Positions 46,022 through 55,886 of a stretch of 64,000 nt of DNA are shown one piece after another; position 1 is the stretch's first letter; the number at the start of each line of letters is the position of its first letter. Position numbers and translations under genes: made by a program. The DNA lies in assembly GCF_002367995.1 (NCBI RefSeq), contig NZ_AP018207.1:7488199-7552198 (forward strand). The letters are read 5' to 3'. Under the pieces are notes generated by a model. The model was not told where the DNA came from. It saw only the letters and a program-made list of their open reading frames with translations, and ran no database searches. The stretch is from Calothrix brevissima NIES-22. Its GTDB lineage: Bacteria; Cyanobacteriota; Cyanobacteriia; Cyanobacteriales; Nostocaceae.

Positions 46022-47185
46022 ATGCGGATTCTCAGCGTACACAACCGCTATCAAATTCGCGGTGGCGAAGATGAGTCTCGCCAAGCCGAGGAAAATATGC
46101 TGCGAGAAATGGGGCATCAGGTAACAGTCTATGAGGAACACAACGATCGCGTTGCCCAGATGAGTCAGTTGCAAGTAGCATCCCGGACAATTTGGTCGTC
46201 AGAAGCCTATCAAATTGTCCAAAGTCAACTTAAACAACAGCCCCACGATATCGTTCATGTCCAGAATTTTTTCCCCTTAATTTCTCCCTCAATTTATTAT
46301 GCTGCCAAAGCTCTTGGTGTACCTGTAGTCCAAACCCTGCGGAACTATCGTTTACTTTGCCCTAATGGCTTATTTTTTCGCGATGGCCAGGTTTGTGAGG
46401 ACTGTATGGGGAAATTTGTTCCGTTACCGGGCGTTATACATGGTTGTTACCGCGATAACCATCTCGCCAGTGCTACTGTAGCCACCATGCTAACAGTCCA
46501 CCGGACGCTGGGGACTTGGACAAAAATGGTCGATGTGTTCATTACCTTAACAGAGTTTGCCCGCCAGAAATTTATTGCCGGGGGTTTACCAGCAGATAAA
46601 ATCTTCGTCAAATCTAACTTTATTCATCCCGATCCCCAACCAGGCGAGGGTAAGGGAAACTATGCTGTCTTTGTCGGTAGGTTATCTGAAGAAAAAGGGT
46701 TAGATACCTTGCTAGCAGCTTGGCAGCAATTACCCGTAAAACTACCGCTAAAAATTATTGGCGACGGGCCTTTAACGGCAAAATTGACCGCAGATACCCA
46801 AAATATGCCGGAAATTGAGTTATTGGGACGCAAACCCATGTCAGAGGTTTATGACTTAATTGGCGAAGCAAAGTTTTTAATCTTTCCCTCCAATTGGTAC
46901 GAAACCTTTGGTAGGGTAGCAGTTGAAGCCTTTGCTAAGGGAACCCCAGTAATTGCAGCTGATATTGGCGCGATCGCTGAATTAGTCGAACATAATCGTA
47001 CCGGACTCAAGTTTATGCCCAGCAACTCAGCAGATTTAGCAGCTAAAGTTACTTGGCTCCTAGAACACCCCCAAGAATTAAATCAAATGCGCCAAGAAGT
47101 TAGAATAGAATACGAAACAAAATATACAATCAAGCAAAATTATCACAAACTCCTAGAAATTTACGATCTAGTTCGCAAAGTTTAA
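46022..47185 (+). CDS. Glycosyltransferase family 4
   Basis: 387 aa. VHNRYQIRGGEDESRQAEEN (about residues 5-24) is the N-terminal loop. A Cys-containing insert LLCPNGLFFRDGQVCEDCMG (about 115-134) marks a common GT4 subgroup. The donor motif is SNWYETFGRVAVEAFAKGTP (about 290-309). ATG 46022 follows the previous stop immediately. It is the last transferase of the locus; a 243-bp repeat-rich gap follows. Confidence 0.9.
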   Translation: MRILSVHNRYQIRGGEDESRQAEENMLREMGHQVTVYEEHNDRVAQMSQLQVASRTIWSSEAYQIVQSQLKQQPHDIVHVQNFFPLISPSIYYAAKALGVPVVQTLRNYRLLCPNGLFFRDGQVCEDCMGKFVPLPGVIHGCYRDNHLASATVATMLTVHRTLGTWTKMVDVFITLTEFARQKFIAGGLPADKIFVKSNFIHPDPQPGEGKGNYAVFVGRLSEEKGLDTLLAAWQQLPVKLPLKIIGDGPLTAKLTADTQNMPEIELLGRKPMSEVYDLIGEAKFLIFPSNWYETFGRVAVEAFAKGTPVIAADIGAIAELVEHNRTGLKFMPSNSADLAAKVTWLLEHPQELNQMRQEVRIEYETKYTIKQNYHKLLEIYDLVRKV

Positions 47186-47234
47186 ATAGTCGTCAGCAGA
47201 TGCATCTAGCAGTCCTATTTTATCTGCGAATAAA

Positions 47235-47425
47235 CGGGACAAGGAGGAGCTACTGCGTTGCGCGGGTTCCCCGCGTTGTAGCAAGTGGCGTGACAAGGAA
47301 GACAAGGAGGACAAGGAAGATAAATATTTGTAACTTCTAAATAGATTGCTATATACCAGGACGGATAAAAAACCTTTTTTCTAACCCCTAGCCCCTAGCC
47401 CCTAGTCCCTAACCTCTAGCCCCTC
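47235..47425. repeat. Repeat-filled gap: palindrome, ACAAGGA and CCCCTAG 7-mers
   Basis: Contains a GCTACTGCGTTGCGCGGGTT...TAGCAAGTGGCG unit (also found nested in the element at 49092), GACAAGGA-type 7-mers and CCCCTAG 7-mers, immediately before the Wzy-like gene. Confidence 0.6.
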
Positions 47426-47428
47426 CTA

Positions 47429-48763
47429 ATGCTGAAAAATTCTGTAATCATCGTGCTAGCCTATGCTAGTGCTTTTTTCCCAAGACTTCTAGATGCTGTT
47501 GGGTTCCCTGCATTAATAAATTTTGTTCACCTGCTATTAATTCCCTTAATTTCCTTCTACATAATTGCCAATACTCATACAAGATTGCGCGTGAATAGAG
47601 TCTTAGAAATGCTCTCAGGCTTGCTGGTATTATTCACTATTGTAGTTGCTAGCGCTTTCATCAACAAAGCAGGCTTGATCAACGTATTGCTCGACTTTCT
47701 TTTGCGTGCTGAATGGTTGATATTTTTGCTGGCAATAATCAGTATTAATCCCTCAGCCAAAAGTTTAAAAGCTTTACGTTTTTGGTTTTTATCATTTGCT
47801 TTTATCAATATCTTTTTTGGCTATGTCCAGAAATTTATCCTCCGTTGGGATGCAGGTAAAGCCGCAGGAGGTGACTATATAACCGGGGTGTTTTTGGGAC
47901 AAGGGGCGGGTTGTGACGTATCATCTGGTGTTTCTATTATTTTTGCAATTTATTATTTTACAAGTGCGACTAAAAATCCCCTATGGATACGCCTAGCTGT
48001 ATGCATAGCAGCCATTATTCATATTTTTATTACTGATGCGAAATCACACTTTTTGGTATTTTTAATTGCTTTTATATTATTAATGCTAACTAAAGTTAAA
48101 TTAAGTATCAAAAGTATTACTGAAGTTGCTAAATATGGACTAATTACGGCGTTTGCTGCTGGTGGAATCTACGTAGCATCTCAAACTGTAGCTCGTTCGC
48201 TATTAATTTTTGCCGATCCTCAGAAAATGCAAGATGGTTGGAACCTAAAATCATGCGTATTCTGGATTATTCCCTCTCACTATGAAACAATTTTAAATTG
48301 GTTCTTTGGTTTGGGGCCGGGACACACTGTTGGCAGATTAGGAGGATGGTTTCTCAAAGACTATGCCTACTTATTATCTCCCTTAGGAGCCACAATATCT
48401 CCCGTCACCCAGCAAGTCTGGGATGCTGTTTGGTCTACTTGGATTGGCCCGAGAAGTCGTCTGTGGTCTCCATTCTTTGGTTGGGCTGGTATCTGGGGCG
48501 ATTGGGGATTATTGGGTTTAGGGGCTTTTTTGTTGGTGATGTATATTGCTTGGCGCAGGTTTTGTGTAGATGATGCTTCTCGGCTGATTCTCCTGAGTGT
48601 TGCGAGTTTTGGCTTGATTTTTACGCAAATGGAAGAACCAGGATATGTCATCTCTGTAGCAGCAATTATTGGTCTACGATGGCAGGAAATACAAATTGCT
48701 ACGCCCAAAGTTCAGTCAATGTCTAGTTTGGCTTTACGTACGAGAAGCTTACAACGCGGTTAA
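47429..48763 (+). CDS. O-antigen polymerase/ligase-like membrane protein (Wzy/WaaL type)
   Basis: A 444-aa polytopic membrane protein of about ten or more membrane segments. It has a large extracytoplasmic loop (about residues 265-345) between late segments, containing WFFGLGPGHTVGRLGGWFL. This arrangement is typical of Wzy polymerases and O-antigen ligases, which share low sequence identity, so polymerase cannot be told from ligase. In the periplasm it would join lipid-linked repeat units. Its presence with Wzm/Wzt is unusual because ABC-exported glycans are normally polymerised in the cytoplasm. Confidence 0.75.
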   Translation: MLKNSVIIVLAYASAFFPRLLDAVGFPALINFVHLLLIPLISFYIIANTHTRLRVNRVLEMLSGLLVLFTIVVASAFINKAGLINVLLDFLLRAEWLIFLLAIISINPSAKSLKALRFWFLSFAFINIFFGYVQKFILRWDAGKAAGGDYITGVFLGQGAGCDVSSGVSIIFAIYYFTSATKNPLWIRLAVCIAAIIHIFITDAKSHFLVFLIAFILLMLTKVKLSIKSITEVAKYGLITAFAAGGIYVASQTVARSLLIFADPQKMQDGWNLKSCVFWIIPSHYETILNWFFGLGPGHTVGRLGGWFLKDYAYLLSPLGATISPVTQQVWDAVWSTWIGPRSRLWSPFFGWAGIWGDWGLLGLGAFLLVMYIAWRRFCVDDASRLILLSVASFGLIFTQMEEPGYVISVAAIIGLRWQEIQIATPKVQSMSSLALRTRSLQRG

Positions 48764-48886
48764 TTCCTAGCAAATTAGGCATCTGGTTGCAGTAGAGGAA
48801 AAAATTGAGCTTTCTGCAAAAACAATGCTCAAACTACTTGACATCTACTGGGGAGTGACTGCTATATTATCTAGAGTGTTCAGTTT

Positions 48887-48958
48887 TGGGGCGTAGCCAA
48901 GTGGTAAGGCAGCGGGTTTTGGTCCCGCCATTCCTAGGTTCGAATCCTAGCGCCCCAG
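48887..48958 (+). tRNA. tRNA-Gln (UUG)
   Basis: Acceptor TGGGGCG pairs with CGCCCCA. The anticodon stem GCGGG/CCCGC encloses TTTTGGT (anticodon UUG). The T-arm CTAGG-TTCGAAT-CCTAG is canonical. Discriminator G, with no encoded CCA. It lies within the polysaccharide locus. Confidence 0.95.
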
Positions 48959-49091
48959 TTAAATATAAATGAAGATAACAAAAGCCTCAGATGGTTAGCT
49001 TTTAATCTTAAAATTCTTCAAACCCAGGCGATCAGCTAGGTTTAGTTTTTAATGGTGGCTAATTATATAAAGGTGTCGGTAAGACCCATTC

Positions 49092-49297
49092 CAATACTGC
49101 TCGGTTAAGCTCAAAAACCTTAACCCGCGTAGGTTGGGGAGCCACTGCGTTGGACGGGTTTCCCGGCTTGTTCGCCGGAGGCGTTCCCGCAGGGTAGCAA
49201 GTGGCGTTTGAGGAACGAAACCCAACATTTGGGTAGCTCTGTTGGGTTGAGGCTCTGCGAAACCCAACCTACAATTTTCCTTAACCGAGCAGTATTG
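49092..49297. mobile_element. 206-bp MITE with perfect 18-bp terminal inverted repeats
   Basis: The ends are CAATACTGCTCGGTTAAG and its exact reverse complement. ACCCATTC occurs immediately before the left end (49084-49091) and 2 bp after the right end (49300-49307), a probable 8-bp target duplication. Inside there is a second inverted pair (GTAGGTTGGG/CCCAACCTAC) and a nested CACTGCGTTGG...CAAGTGGCG palindromic repeat. It has no ORF, so it is non-autonomous. The rest of the 950-bp gap (48959-49918) holds GATGACTGA-type repeats and A+T-rich leader sequence. Confidence 0.75.
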
Positions 49298-49918
49298 AAA
49301 CCCATTCCTGCTGGGGATGGGATGAAAAACACACCCACAGCCTTGACTGATGACTGATGACGGTTAACTGTCAACCGTCAACCGTCAAAATGAAATCCCA
49401 TACCGTTCTAGGGGTGGGATGAGCTTAATCCGGCTTTTCACCTCTGTACTTTTGGGAAATGCTGAGTGCGGCTTGCGGAACACAATGTGGTGAAAGTGTA
49501 TCTTGTACGTATATGTAGTTATGCGGAGATTGGCTACCTGCTCTAAAAAAAATTTATATACTAGTCTTAGATCGTAATTGTCAGCAGTTGATTCTACATC
49601 TTTTCGCCAACCTGATTCATGATTTATTTAATTTCACCAATCCGGTTTACGTGATGCTACTGTAGTAGTACTGAATTTATTTCAGTTGGGCTGCGTTTTC
49701 AATGGTGTAGCCCCAGATAAAAATCTGTCTGAGTAGTTTTTTGCTGATATTTTATATAACATTGTTAATATTAAACAATTATTCAGTAAATATATTGATG
49801 ATTTACTAGGGTGCAGAGACAGACTAGCCAACTTCGGAGCAATCTAACTACCTATACCAAGATTGAATCGAAGAATTCACCTGTGTAAGGAATATAAGTA
49901 GTTTATTTGACAAATGCT

Positions 49919-52129
49919 ATGCTGAAGTCAGAAAAGAATTCTCACCCGTTATCACAAGCAAACTTTACCCAATTCAATGATGATGAAGGGGGAGTAAATT
50001 TAGGTCAGGTTGGGGCTGTTCTGCGGCGCAGACTATTGTTAATTGGTGGTACCACAGCCTTAGTAGCGACAGCTGCAGTCCTGAAAGCAGAAACAGATCC
50101 CCCAGTATATCAAGGTACATTTGATATATTAACTAAGCCTGTGACCGGGGAAGATAAGGTAATCGCTAACATTCCCCAAACCATCAATGGCCAAGATGTA
50201 GCGGCTCCTGAGTCAACAAAGGAAGTTCAGACAACGATCGCGGTATTACGCAGCCCCAGAGTGTTGAATCCAATTGTGGAAAAACTGCAGGCCCAATATC
50301 CAGATATTACTTATGACTCGCTGGTTTACTATTTAGTAATTACATCCAATAAGCCAAATATCTTAAATATTCAATATACCAGTTCCGATCAAAAGTTTGT
50401 TAGCGATGTTTTAAAGCTGCTATCTGATGCTTATTTGCAATATAGTTTGCAGGAGCGACGAGCGGATGTAGAACAGGCAATTCAGTTTGTTGATCTACAA
50501 AAACAGCCACTGGAAAAGAGCTTAAAATATTGGCAAGACCAATTGCGCAATCTGCGGCTAGATAATAACTTGATTGAACCAGCACAAAAAGCGCAAGAAT
50601 TATCGACTCAACTAGCTAGTTTAAGACAACAACGAGTTGAGAATCGAGTCCAGTTGGAACAAATGGTAGCTAGTTATGAAGAATTACAAAGAGAATTAGC
50701 GCAAGCACCTGGTGAGAGAGCAGGTAATTCTTTGCTGAGTGATAACGCTCGCTACCAAAAGATTTTAGACCAAATCCAAGCAGCAGATATTGCGGCTAAA
50801 CAACAGTCAGCTGTATTTACAGATGAAAACCCAGCAATGGAGACTCTCAGACAAAAGAAAGAGTCTTTACTACCATTACTGGCGCAAGAAGAAGCACGGG
50901 TACAAAAAGATTATCAAAGCCGCATTCAACAACTTTCAGCGCGCGATCGCTCTTTGGATGAGAAAATCAACAATGTTTATGGCGAGATTAGAAAGTTAGC
51001 CACAATCAGCCGCAATTACGACAACATCCAGCGCGAATTACAAATTGCTAACGCCGCTCTCACCCAATTTACAACTAAACAACAGTCTCTACAAATCGAG
51101 AAAGCCCAAAAACAACAACCTTGGGTATTACTCGATCCCACACTCACTAAAGTTAATGAACCTCTAGCAATCTCCGATAGTGCTAAACGCAATTTAGCAT
51201 TAGGTGGTCTTTTAGGTTTGTTATTGGGTGTAGGTACAGCTTTAGTGGTAGATAAACTCAGCAATATTTTCTACTCTTCTCAAGAACTCAAAGACGCTAC
51301 CAGGCTACCTCTTTTGGGAATCGTTCCTTTAAGAAAAGAACTAGAAGCAGTCACGAAAGACAACTTCTCCAAAGGCGTGCAAAATACCGATGGAGCCTCT
51401 TTCTTTGAAGTTTTTCGTTCTCTTTACACCAATATTTTGCTGTTGGGTTCGGATACGCCGATTCGCTCTTTAGTTATTAGTTCCGCCCTTCAAGGAGACG
51501 GTAAATCAACAATTGCTACCCAGCTAGCGCAAGCAGCTGCGGCGATGGGACAAAGAGTATTGCTAGTAGATGCTAATTTACGCGCTCCCAGCTTACACAA
51601 TCGCGTCGGACTGATGAACATTCAAGGCTTGACTGATGTGATTTCCCAAGACCTCGATTGGCATAATGTCATTGAGCCATCGCCTTTAGAGGATAATATG
51701 TTTGTCATGCCAGCAGGGCCAATTCCGCCAGATTCAGTCAGGTTACTTGCATCGCAAAAAATGCATAACTTGATGGAGGAATTACAAGTCAGCTTTGATT
51801 TGGTAATTTATGATACACCTCCTCTATTGGGATTTGCAGACGCTTATTTATTAGCGGCGAATACAGATGGTTTGGTACTGGTTGCTGGTTTAGGTAAGCT
51901 GAAGCGGACTGCACTACAGCAAGCATTAGAACAAATTCAGATTTCTGGTACTCCTTTATTAGGCTTAGTAGCGAATAAATCTAAAGATGCTGTACCTGTT
52001 TCTTACCAGTACTATCAGCAGTATTACAGACAGAGTCTCAGTGCTGAGAGGGTATCTGTAGATATCGCCAGTACCAATGGTAAATCATCAGGGATGGCCT
52101 CTACTATCAGTAAAAATCCAAAACGCTAA
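49919..52129 (+). CDS. Polysaccharide co-polymerase / tyrosine autokinase (Wzc type)
   Basis: About 736 aa. The N-terminal Wzz domain begins VNLGQVGAVLRRRLLLIGG (first membrane segment at about residues 35-55), then a long coiled-coil periplasmic region (about 170-400), a second membrane segment (about 425-445), and a cytoplasmic BY-kinase domain. The kinase has Walker A SALQGDGKSTIATQL, Walker A' VLLVDANLRAPS and Walker B LVIYDTPPLLGFA. The tail has a tyrosine cluster (SYQYYQQYYRQ), the autophosphorylation site. It controls chain length and assembly of the exported glycan. TTG 49907 is an alternative start. Confidence 0.93.
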   Translation: MLKSEKNSHPLSQANFTQFNDDEGGVNLGQVGAVLRRRLLLIGGTTALVATAAVLKAETDPPVYQGTFDILTKPVTGEDKVIANIPQTINGQDVAAPESTKEVQTTIAVLRSPRVLNPIVEKLQAQYPDITYDSLVYYLVITSNKPNILNIQYTSSDQKFVSDVLKLLSDAYLQYSLQERRADVEQAIQFVDLQKQPLEKSLKYWQDQLRNLRLDNNLIEPAQKAQELSTQLASLRQQRVENRVQLEQMVASYEELQRELAQAPGERAGNSLLSDNARYQKILDQIQAADIAAKQQSAVFTDENPAMETLRQKKESLLPLLAQEEARVQKDYQSRIQQLSARDRSLDEKINNVYGEIRKLATISRNYDNIQRELQIANAALTQFTTKQQSLQIEKAQKQQPWVLLDPTLTKVNEPLAISDSAKRNLALGGLLGLLLGVGTALVVDKLSNIFYSSQELKDATRLPLLGIVPLRKELEAVTKDNFSKGVQNTDGASFFEVFRSLYTNILLLGSDTPIRSLVISSALQGDGKSTIATQLAQAAAAMGQRVLLVDANLRAPSLHNRVGLMNIQGLTDVISQDLDWHNVIEPSPLEDNMFVMPAGPIPPDSVRLLASQKMHNLMEELQVSFDLVIYDTPPLLGFADAYLLAANTDGLVLVAGLGKLKRTALQQALEQIQISGTPLLGLVANKSKDAVPVSYQYYQQYYRQSLSAERVSVDIASTNGKSSGMASTISKNPKR

Positions 52130-52167
52130 ATGAGAGCATGAGCAGTCAATTTAGGGGTTATTAGGTC

Positions 52168-52315
52168 GCTTATCCCGCAATCCCGCCGTCACCCTCAAGG
52201 GTGCGGCTAATTGAACGAAGCCTGCCAAAAGCAGGCTCAATTTTTTTAGACTGCTTTGGCAGGCTTTGTAATGATAGCCACAGGCTTCTAGCCTGTAGGC
52301 GATATATCGGGTATG
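52168..52315. repeat. 148-bp structured interspersed repeat, copy 2
   Basis: Same length, order of hairpins and ends (GCTTATCCCGCAAT to ATCGGGTATG) as copy 1 at 8773-8920, in the same orientation. The long stem here is AAGCCTGCCAAAAGCAGGCT against AGACTGCTTTGGCAGGCTT: the sequence differs from copy 1 in the middle of both arms but still pairs. It lies downstream of the Wzc-type gene. Confidence 0.8.
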
Positions 52316-52351
52316 GGACAATACGGTTCAGTTAAGGATAAATGTAGGTTG

Positions 52352-52831
52352 CTATTGATCGGGTGATTTTAATGCTCGATCTAAAATTTGGCGTGCTTCT
52401 TCAGCTTTGCTTCGCGCTTCTTGGTAGCGTAAATTCGCTTGAGCAAAATTCTTCAATAATTTAAAACCTTCTTTGAGGCGAGAAATTTCCTCTTCTGTGA
52501 CAGAATCATCTGAAAACAGTACATCTACCGCTTGGCGAATTTCTAAAGCTTCGGTACGCGACTCTTGAACCTTGAGCTTGAGTGTAGCCAAGTTACTGAG
52601 AACCTGAACAGCTTGAGTAATAGCATCTTCACCACTGCTAATCTCAGAGGTTGGTTCTTTCACCTCAATTAATTGTTGCGGGCCGAATCCCTCTTCAAGT
52701 TCTGTGGGTAACTGGCCAGCATCCATCAATTCCATCAGCCGATCCATTGCTTTATCACGGGCTTTGGCTGAATCTTTACCAGGAACAGTGATAATCAGGT
52801 CTGGACTTTGAGGGATAGTGTACTGAACCAT
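52352..52831 (-). CDS. Conserved hypothetical protein, 159 aa
   Basis: Unrecognised soluble protein. It is mainly helical with a coiled-coil C-terminal half (LKLKVQESRTEALEIRQAVD, about residues 84-103, and QANLRYQEARSKAEEARQIL, about 133-152). The N-terminus YTIPQSPDLIITVPGKDSA is beta-like. Probably a cyanobacterial lineage protein. It is divergent from the 53012 gene, with a 180-bp gap that must hold both promoters. Confidence 0.7.
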   Translation of the reverse strand: MVQYTIPQSPDLIITVPGKDSAKARDKAMDRLMELMDAGQLPTELEEGFGPQQLIEVKEPTSEISSGEDAITQAVQVLSNLATLKLKVQESRTEALEIRQAVDVLFSDDSVTEEEISRLKEGFKLLKNFAQANLRYQEARSKAEEARQILDRALKSPDQ

Positions 52832-53011
52832 ATTCTAGGCAGATAAATTGCTGTTTAAACAAGCCAGGGATTAATTTTAACATGGATAGAGTTGCCAAAA
52901 ATAGCGAACATTATTTCTAAATTTAATTGTCGAGCTACCACCCCAGCCACTGAAAATAAAACTTTATACTTGAGAAAGAGAGTAAAAAAAAGTTAACAGG
53001 AGGGGAGGACA

Positions 53012-54298
53012 ATGGCTCCCAATCCCAGTATTATGCAAGCGGTGGAACAATTGGGTTATCGCGTCACTGTTGGTGATGTCGCCACTCAAGCTGGATTAAA
53101 TATCGCAGAGGCGGGACAAGGTTTATTAGCTTTAGCATCTGATGCTGGCGGACATCTGCAAGTAGCAGAATCAGGTGATATTGTCTACCTATTTCCGCGT
53201 AATTTCCGGAATATTTTACGTAATAAATATCTGCAATTACGGCTTCAGGAATGGTGGCAAAAAATATGGGGTGTTTTATTTTACTTAATTCGCATTTCTT
53301 TTGGGGTATTTTTAATCGCTTCGATTGCCTTAATTACGATTAGCATCTTTATGATCATTACAGCGATGAACTCAGATCGCGATAATGACAATCGCAGCAG
53401 TAATTATGGGGGTGGCTTCTTTTATTTCCCCGATTTATTTTGGTATCTTAGCCCCAATTATCAAACTGAATATCAGGAAAGAAGACGCACCAGAAATGAA
53501 AGTAGTAATCTAAATTTCTTTGAAGCAGTATTTTCATTTTTATTTGGTGATGGTAACCCCAATAGCAAGCTAGAAGAACGACGGTGGCAAGAAATTGCGG
53601 CGGTAATTCGCAATCATGGCGGTGCAGTTGTTGCCGAACAAATAGCACCTTATTTAGATGATATTGGTGAAAAATATCAACAAGAATATGAAGATTATAT
53701 GTTACCTGTGCTGTTAAGATTTAATGGAAAACCAGAGGTGAGTCCAGAAGGGCAAATTGTCTATTACTTCCCAGAATTACAGGTGCAAGCTAGCAAAAAA
53801 TATCATCAATCTGTACCAGTATATTTAGAAGAATCTCTGTGGCGTTTTAGTGCAGCTAGTTCTGGGCAAAATCTACTGAGTGCTGGCTTAGGGGTAGTGA
53901 ATTTTGTTGGCGCTTTAGTATTAGGAAGTTTGCTGAGAGATGGTACAGTAGCGGCTCAAATAGGTGGCTTGGTAGCTTTTGTCCAAGGAATTTATTGGCT
54001 ATTGTTAGCTTATGGTATTGGTTTTTTGGGTGTACCCTTAGCCCGTTATTTCTGGATTCAATGGCGTAATAGTGAAATTTCTGCACGTAATCGCGATCGC
54101 CAGTCTCGCGCTAGGCTATTAACAGATGCAGGTACTAGCTTACAAAATAAACTGGATTACGCTCGTCAGTTTGCTTCTCAAAAGGTCATCGGCAAAGAAG
54201 ATATAGTTTACTCTAGCGAGACTGACTTACTAGAACAGGAATTTGAGCGTTCAGCACAGATTGATGCAGAATGGCAAAAGCGATTGGATCAGTCCTAA
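53012..54298 (+). CDS. Conserved membrane protein with N-terminal winged-helix-like region, 428 aa
   Basis: The first 65 residues (SIMQAVEQLGYRVTVGDVAT, then GLNIAEAGQGLLALASDAGG) resemble a winged-helix domain. One or two membrane segments follow (about 86-118). A middle soluble part repeats winged-helix-like character (about 200-275), and two more membrane segments lie at about 290-345. The C-terminal region is charged and helical. No named family recognised; it looks like a protein conserved across cyanobacteria and possibly plastids. An AGGAGGGGAGG ribosome site precedes ATG 53012. Confidence 0.75.
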   Translation: MAPNPSIMQAVEQLGYRVTVGDVATQAGLNIAEAGQGLLALASDAGGHLQVAESGDIVYLFPRNFRNILRNKYLQLRLQEWWQKIWGVLFYLIRISFGVFLIASIALITISIFMIITAMNSDRDNDNRSSNYGGGFFYFPDLFWYLSPNYQTEYQERRRTRNESSNLNFFEAVFSFLFGDGNPNSKLEERRWQEIAAVIRNHGGAVVAEQIAPYLDDIGEKYQQEYEDYMLPVLLRFNGKPEVSPEGQIVYYFPELQVQASKKYHQSVPVYLEESLWRFSAASSGQNLLSAGLGVVNFVGALVLGSLLRDGTVAAQIGGLVAFVQGIYWLLLAYGIGFLGVPLARYFWIQWRNSEISARNRDRQSRARLLTDAGTSLQNKLDYARQFASQKVIGKEDIVYSSETDLLEQEFERSAQIDAEWQKRLDQS

Positions 54299-54484
54299 GT
54301 AATTCAGACAAGAGCAAATTCACAAAATGGCTGGGCATCGCGCCCAGTCTAGTAAAATTCGAGAGAACCCATCGATACAATCAGTAAAACAGAAGGTTTT
54401 AATATTTACTCAAACTTTGAGTTACCCCGAAAGTCACGGATTGTGGCATAATAAGCCGACGCATACAATACTCGGCAACTAGTC

Positions 54485-55516
54485 GTGGAATATAACGAAT
54501 CGATCAATGACCTTGCTGCAGCTTTACAACAGCCAGCCGATCTTAACTTTGAACTACCCGATCCAGAAGACGAACAGATTCCAGAGTCGGATTTTCAACA
54601 GCAGCTAGATGTAGCATGGCAGGTTTGCGATCGCTTTGATTTACAAACCGAAATTTGGCGCGGGCGAATTTTACGCGCCATCCGCGATCGCGAAAAGAAA
54701 GGCGGTGATAGTCGCGGTACTGGTTTTCTTAAATGGCTCAAAGAACGAGAAATTAGTAAAAGTCAAGCCTACGCCTGGATTCAGCTAGCTAACAGTGCGG
54801 ATACGCTGCTAGAAGAAGGCAAACTTGACCCCAATGCAGTTAATAATTTTAGTAAACGTGCCTTTGTAGAAACTTCCAAAGCTTCCCCGGAAGTACAACA
54901 GATGGTGAGTGAAGCAGCGCAAAAAGGCGATCGCATCACTCGGCGCGAAGTTCGTCAACTCACCGACGAATGGACAGCGATGTCGTCAGAATTGCTACCC
55001 GAACCAGTCAAGATAAAAGCCGCAGATAACACCCTTCCCCCCCGCTACATCGCGCCATTGGTGAAGGAACTGGAAAAACTCCCTGAACCCCACCAAAAAT
55101 ATTTACAAAAAGAAATTGCTGCTAACCCAGATGTTGATACCTTAAAGCAGGTAACCAACGAAGCCCGCTATTTAGCAAAATATTTAAAATCTGCGGCGCA
55201 AGTCCAAGCCTTAACCCAAGCCGACATTGATATAGAAACCGCCTTAGAAGAAGCGCAACGAGTTGGCTGTTTAACCATAGCTGCTGACTTAGTCAATCAA
55301 GCATCGCAAATCGAACAAACCATCGCCAAGTTATACATGACTTGGAAGCGCATTAGTAATTTAGCCGATCGCTTATATGTAGATACAGGTGCAAGTACAC
55401 CCAATTTGCGATCGCTTCTCAGCAGCATAGAACCTCTAGGTAGCGAAATCATGGAATTGCAACTGAGTGGCACTATCGAACATACCATTCGCTTGCAAAT
55501 CCAGGAAATGAATTAG
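54485..55516 (+). CDS. Hypothetical protein with a helix-turn-helix-like segment, 343 aa
   Basis: GTG start. A helical soluble protein. ISKSQAYAWIQLANSADTLL (about residues 95-114) resembles a KorB/ParB-like helix-turn-helix. It is followed by RAFVETSKASPEVQQMVSEA and later long helices with PEPHQKYLQKEIAANPDVDT. This order recalls DNA-binding ParB-family relatives that lack the N-terminal nuclease domain. No partner ParA is nearby. Function unknown. Confidence 0.65.
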   Translation: MEYNESINDLAAALQQPADLNFELPDPEDEQIPESDFQQQLDVAWQVCDRFDLQTEIWRGRILRAIRDREKKGGDSRGTGFLKWLKEREISKSQAYAWIQLANSADTLLEEGKLDPNAVNNFSKRAFVETSKASPEVQQMVSEAAQKGDRITRREVRQLTDEWTAMSSELLPEPVKIKAADNTLPPRYIAPLVKELEKLPEPHQKYLQKEIAANPDVDTLKQVTNEARYLAKYLKSAAQVQALTQADIDIETALEEAQRVGCLTIAADLVNQASQIEQTIAKLYMTWKRISNLADRLYVDTGASTPNLRSLLSSIEPLGSEIMELQLSGTIEHTIRLQIQEMN

Positions 55517-55886
55517 AGTCAAGAGTCCATAGTCAAGAGTCCATAGTCAAGAGTCCATAGTCAAAAGTTGAGAGTTTCTTAATTGTTGACTGTTGACTGT
55601 TGACTGTTGACTATTGACATATATTTATAACTTTAGTCCTGTATTGTACAGCACAGAAATCCTAACTTCCAACTTATATAAATTCACCCCCATAACTCTA
55701 AAAGTTAAGCCTTAAGCAAGTCAGTAGTAAATAAACCAAACTATATTCCCAAACTTCAATAGACTTAAAACTATTGACAAATGACCATTGACTATTGACC
55801 ATTGACCAATGACTATTGACTATTGACCATTTATCTTTAATTACACCGACTTCCTAAGAACAGATTACAATCAGCCGGAGTGAATA
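55517..55886. repeat. Repeat-rich gap: AGTCAAGAGTCCAT, GTTGACT and TTGACCA units
   Basis: The 370-bp gap starts with three 14-bp units (AGTCAAGAGTCCAT, i.e. two 7-mers), then four GTTGACT units to about 55618. An empty A+T-rich part follows, then TTGACCA/TGACTAT 7-mers at about 55775-55829. An AGCCGGAG sequence before 55887 may be the ribosome site of the next gene. Confidence 0.6.

Noticed and set aside
28636-52129. Heterocyst envelope polysaccharide (HEP) island
   Set aside because: Gene content and order do not clearly match the HEP genes I know; a general exopolysaccharide locus is safer.
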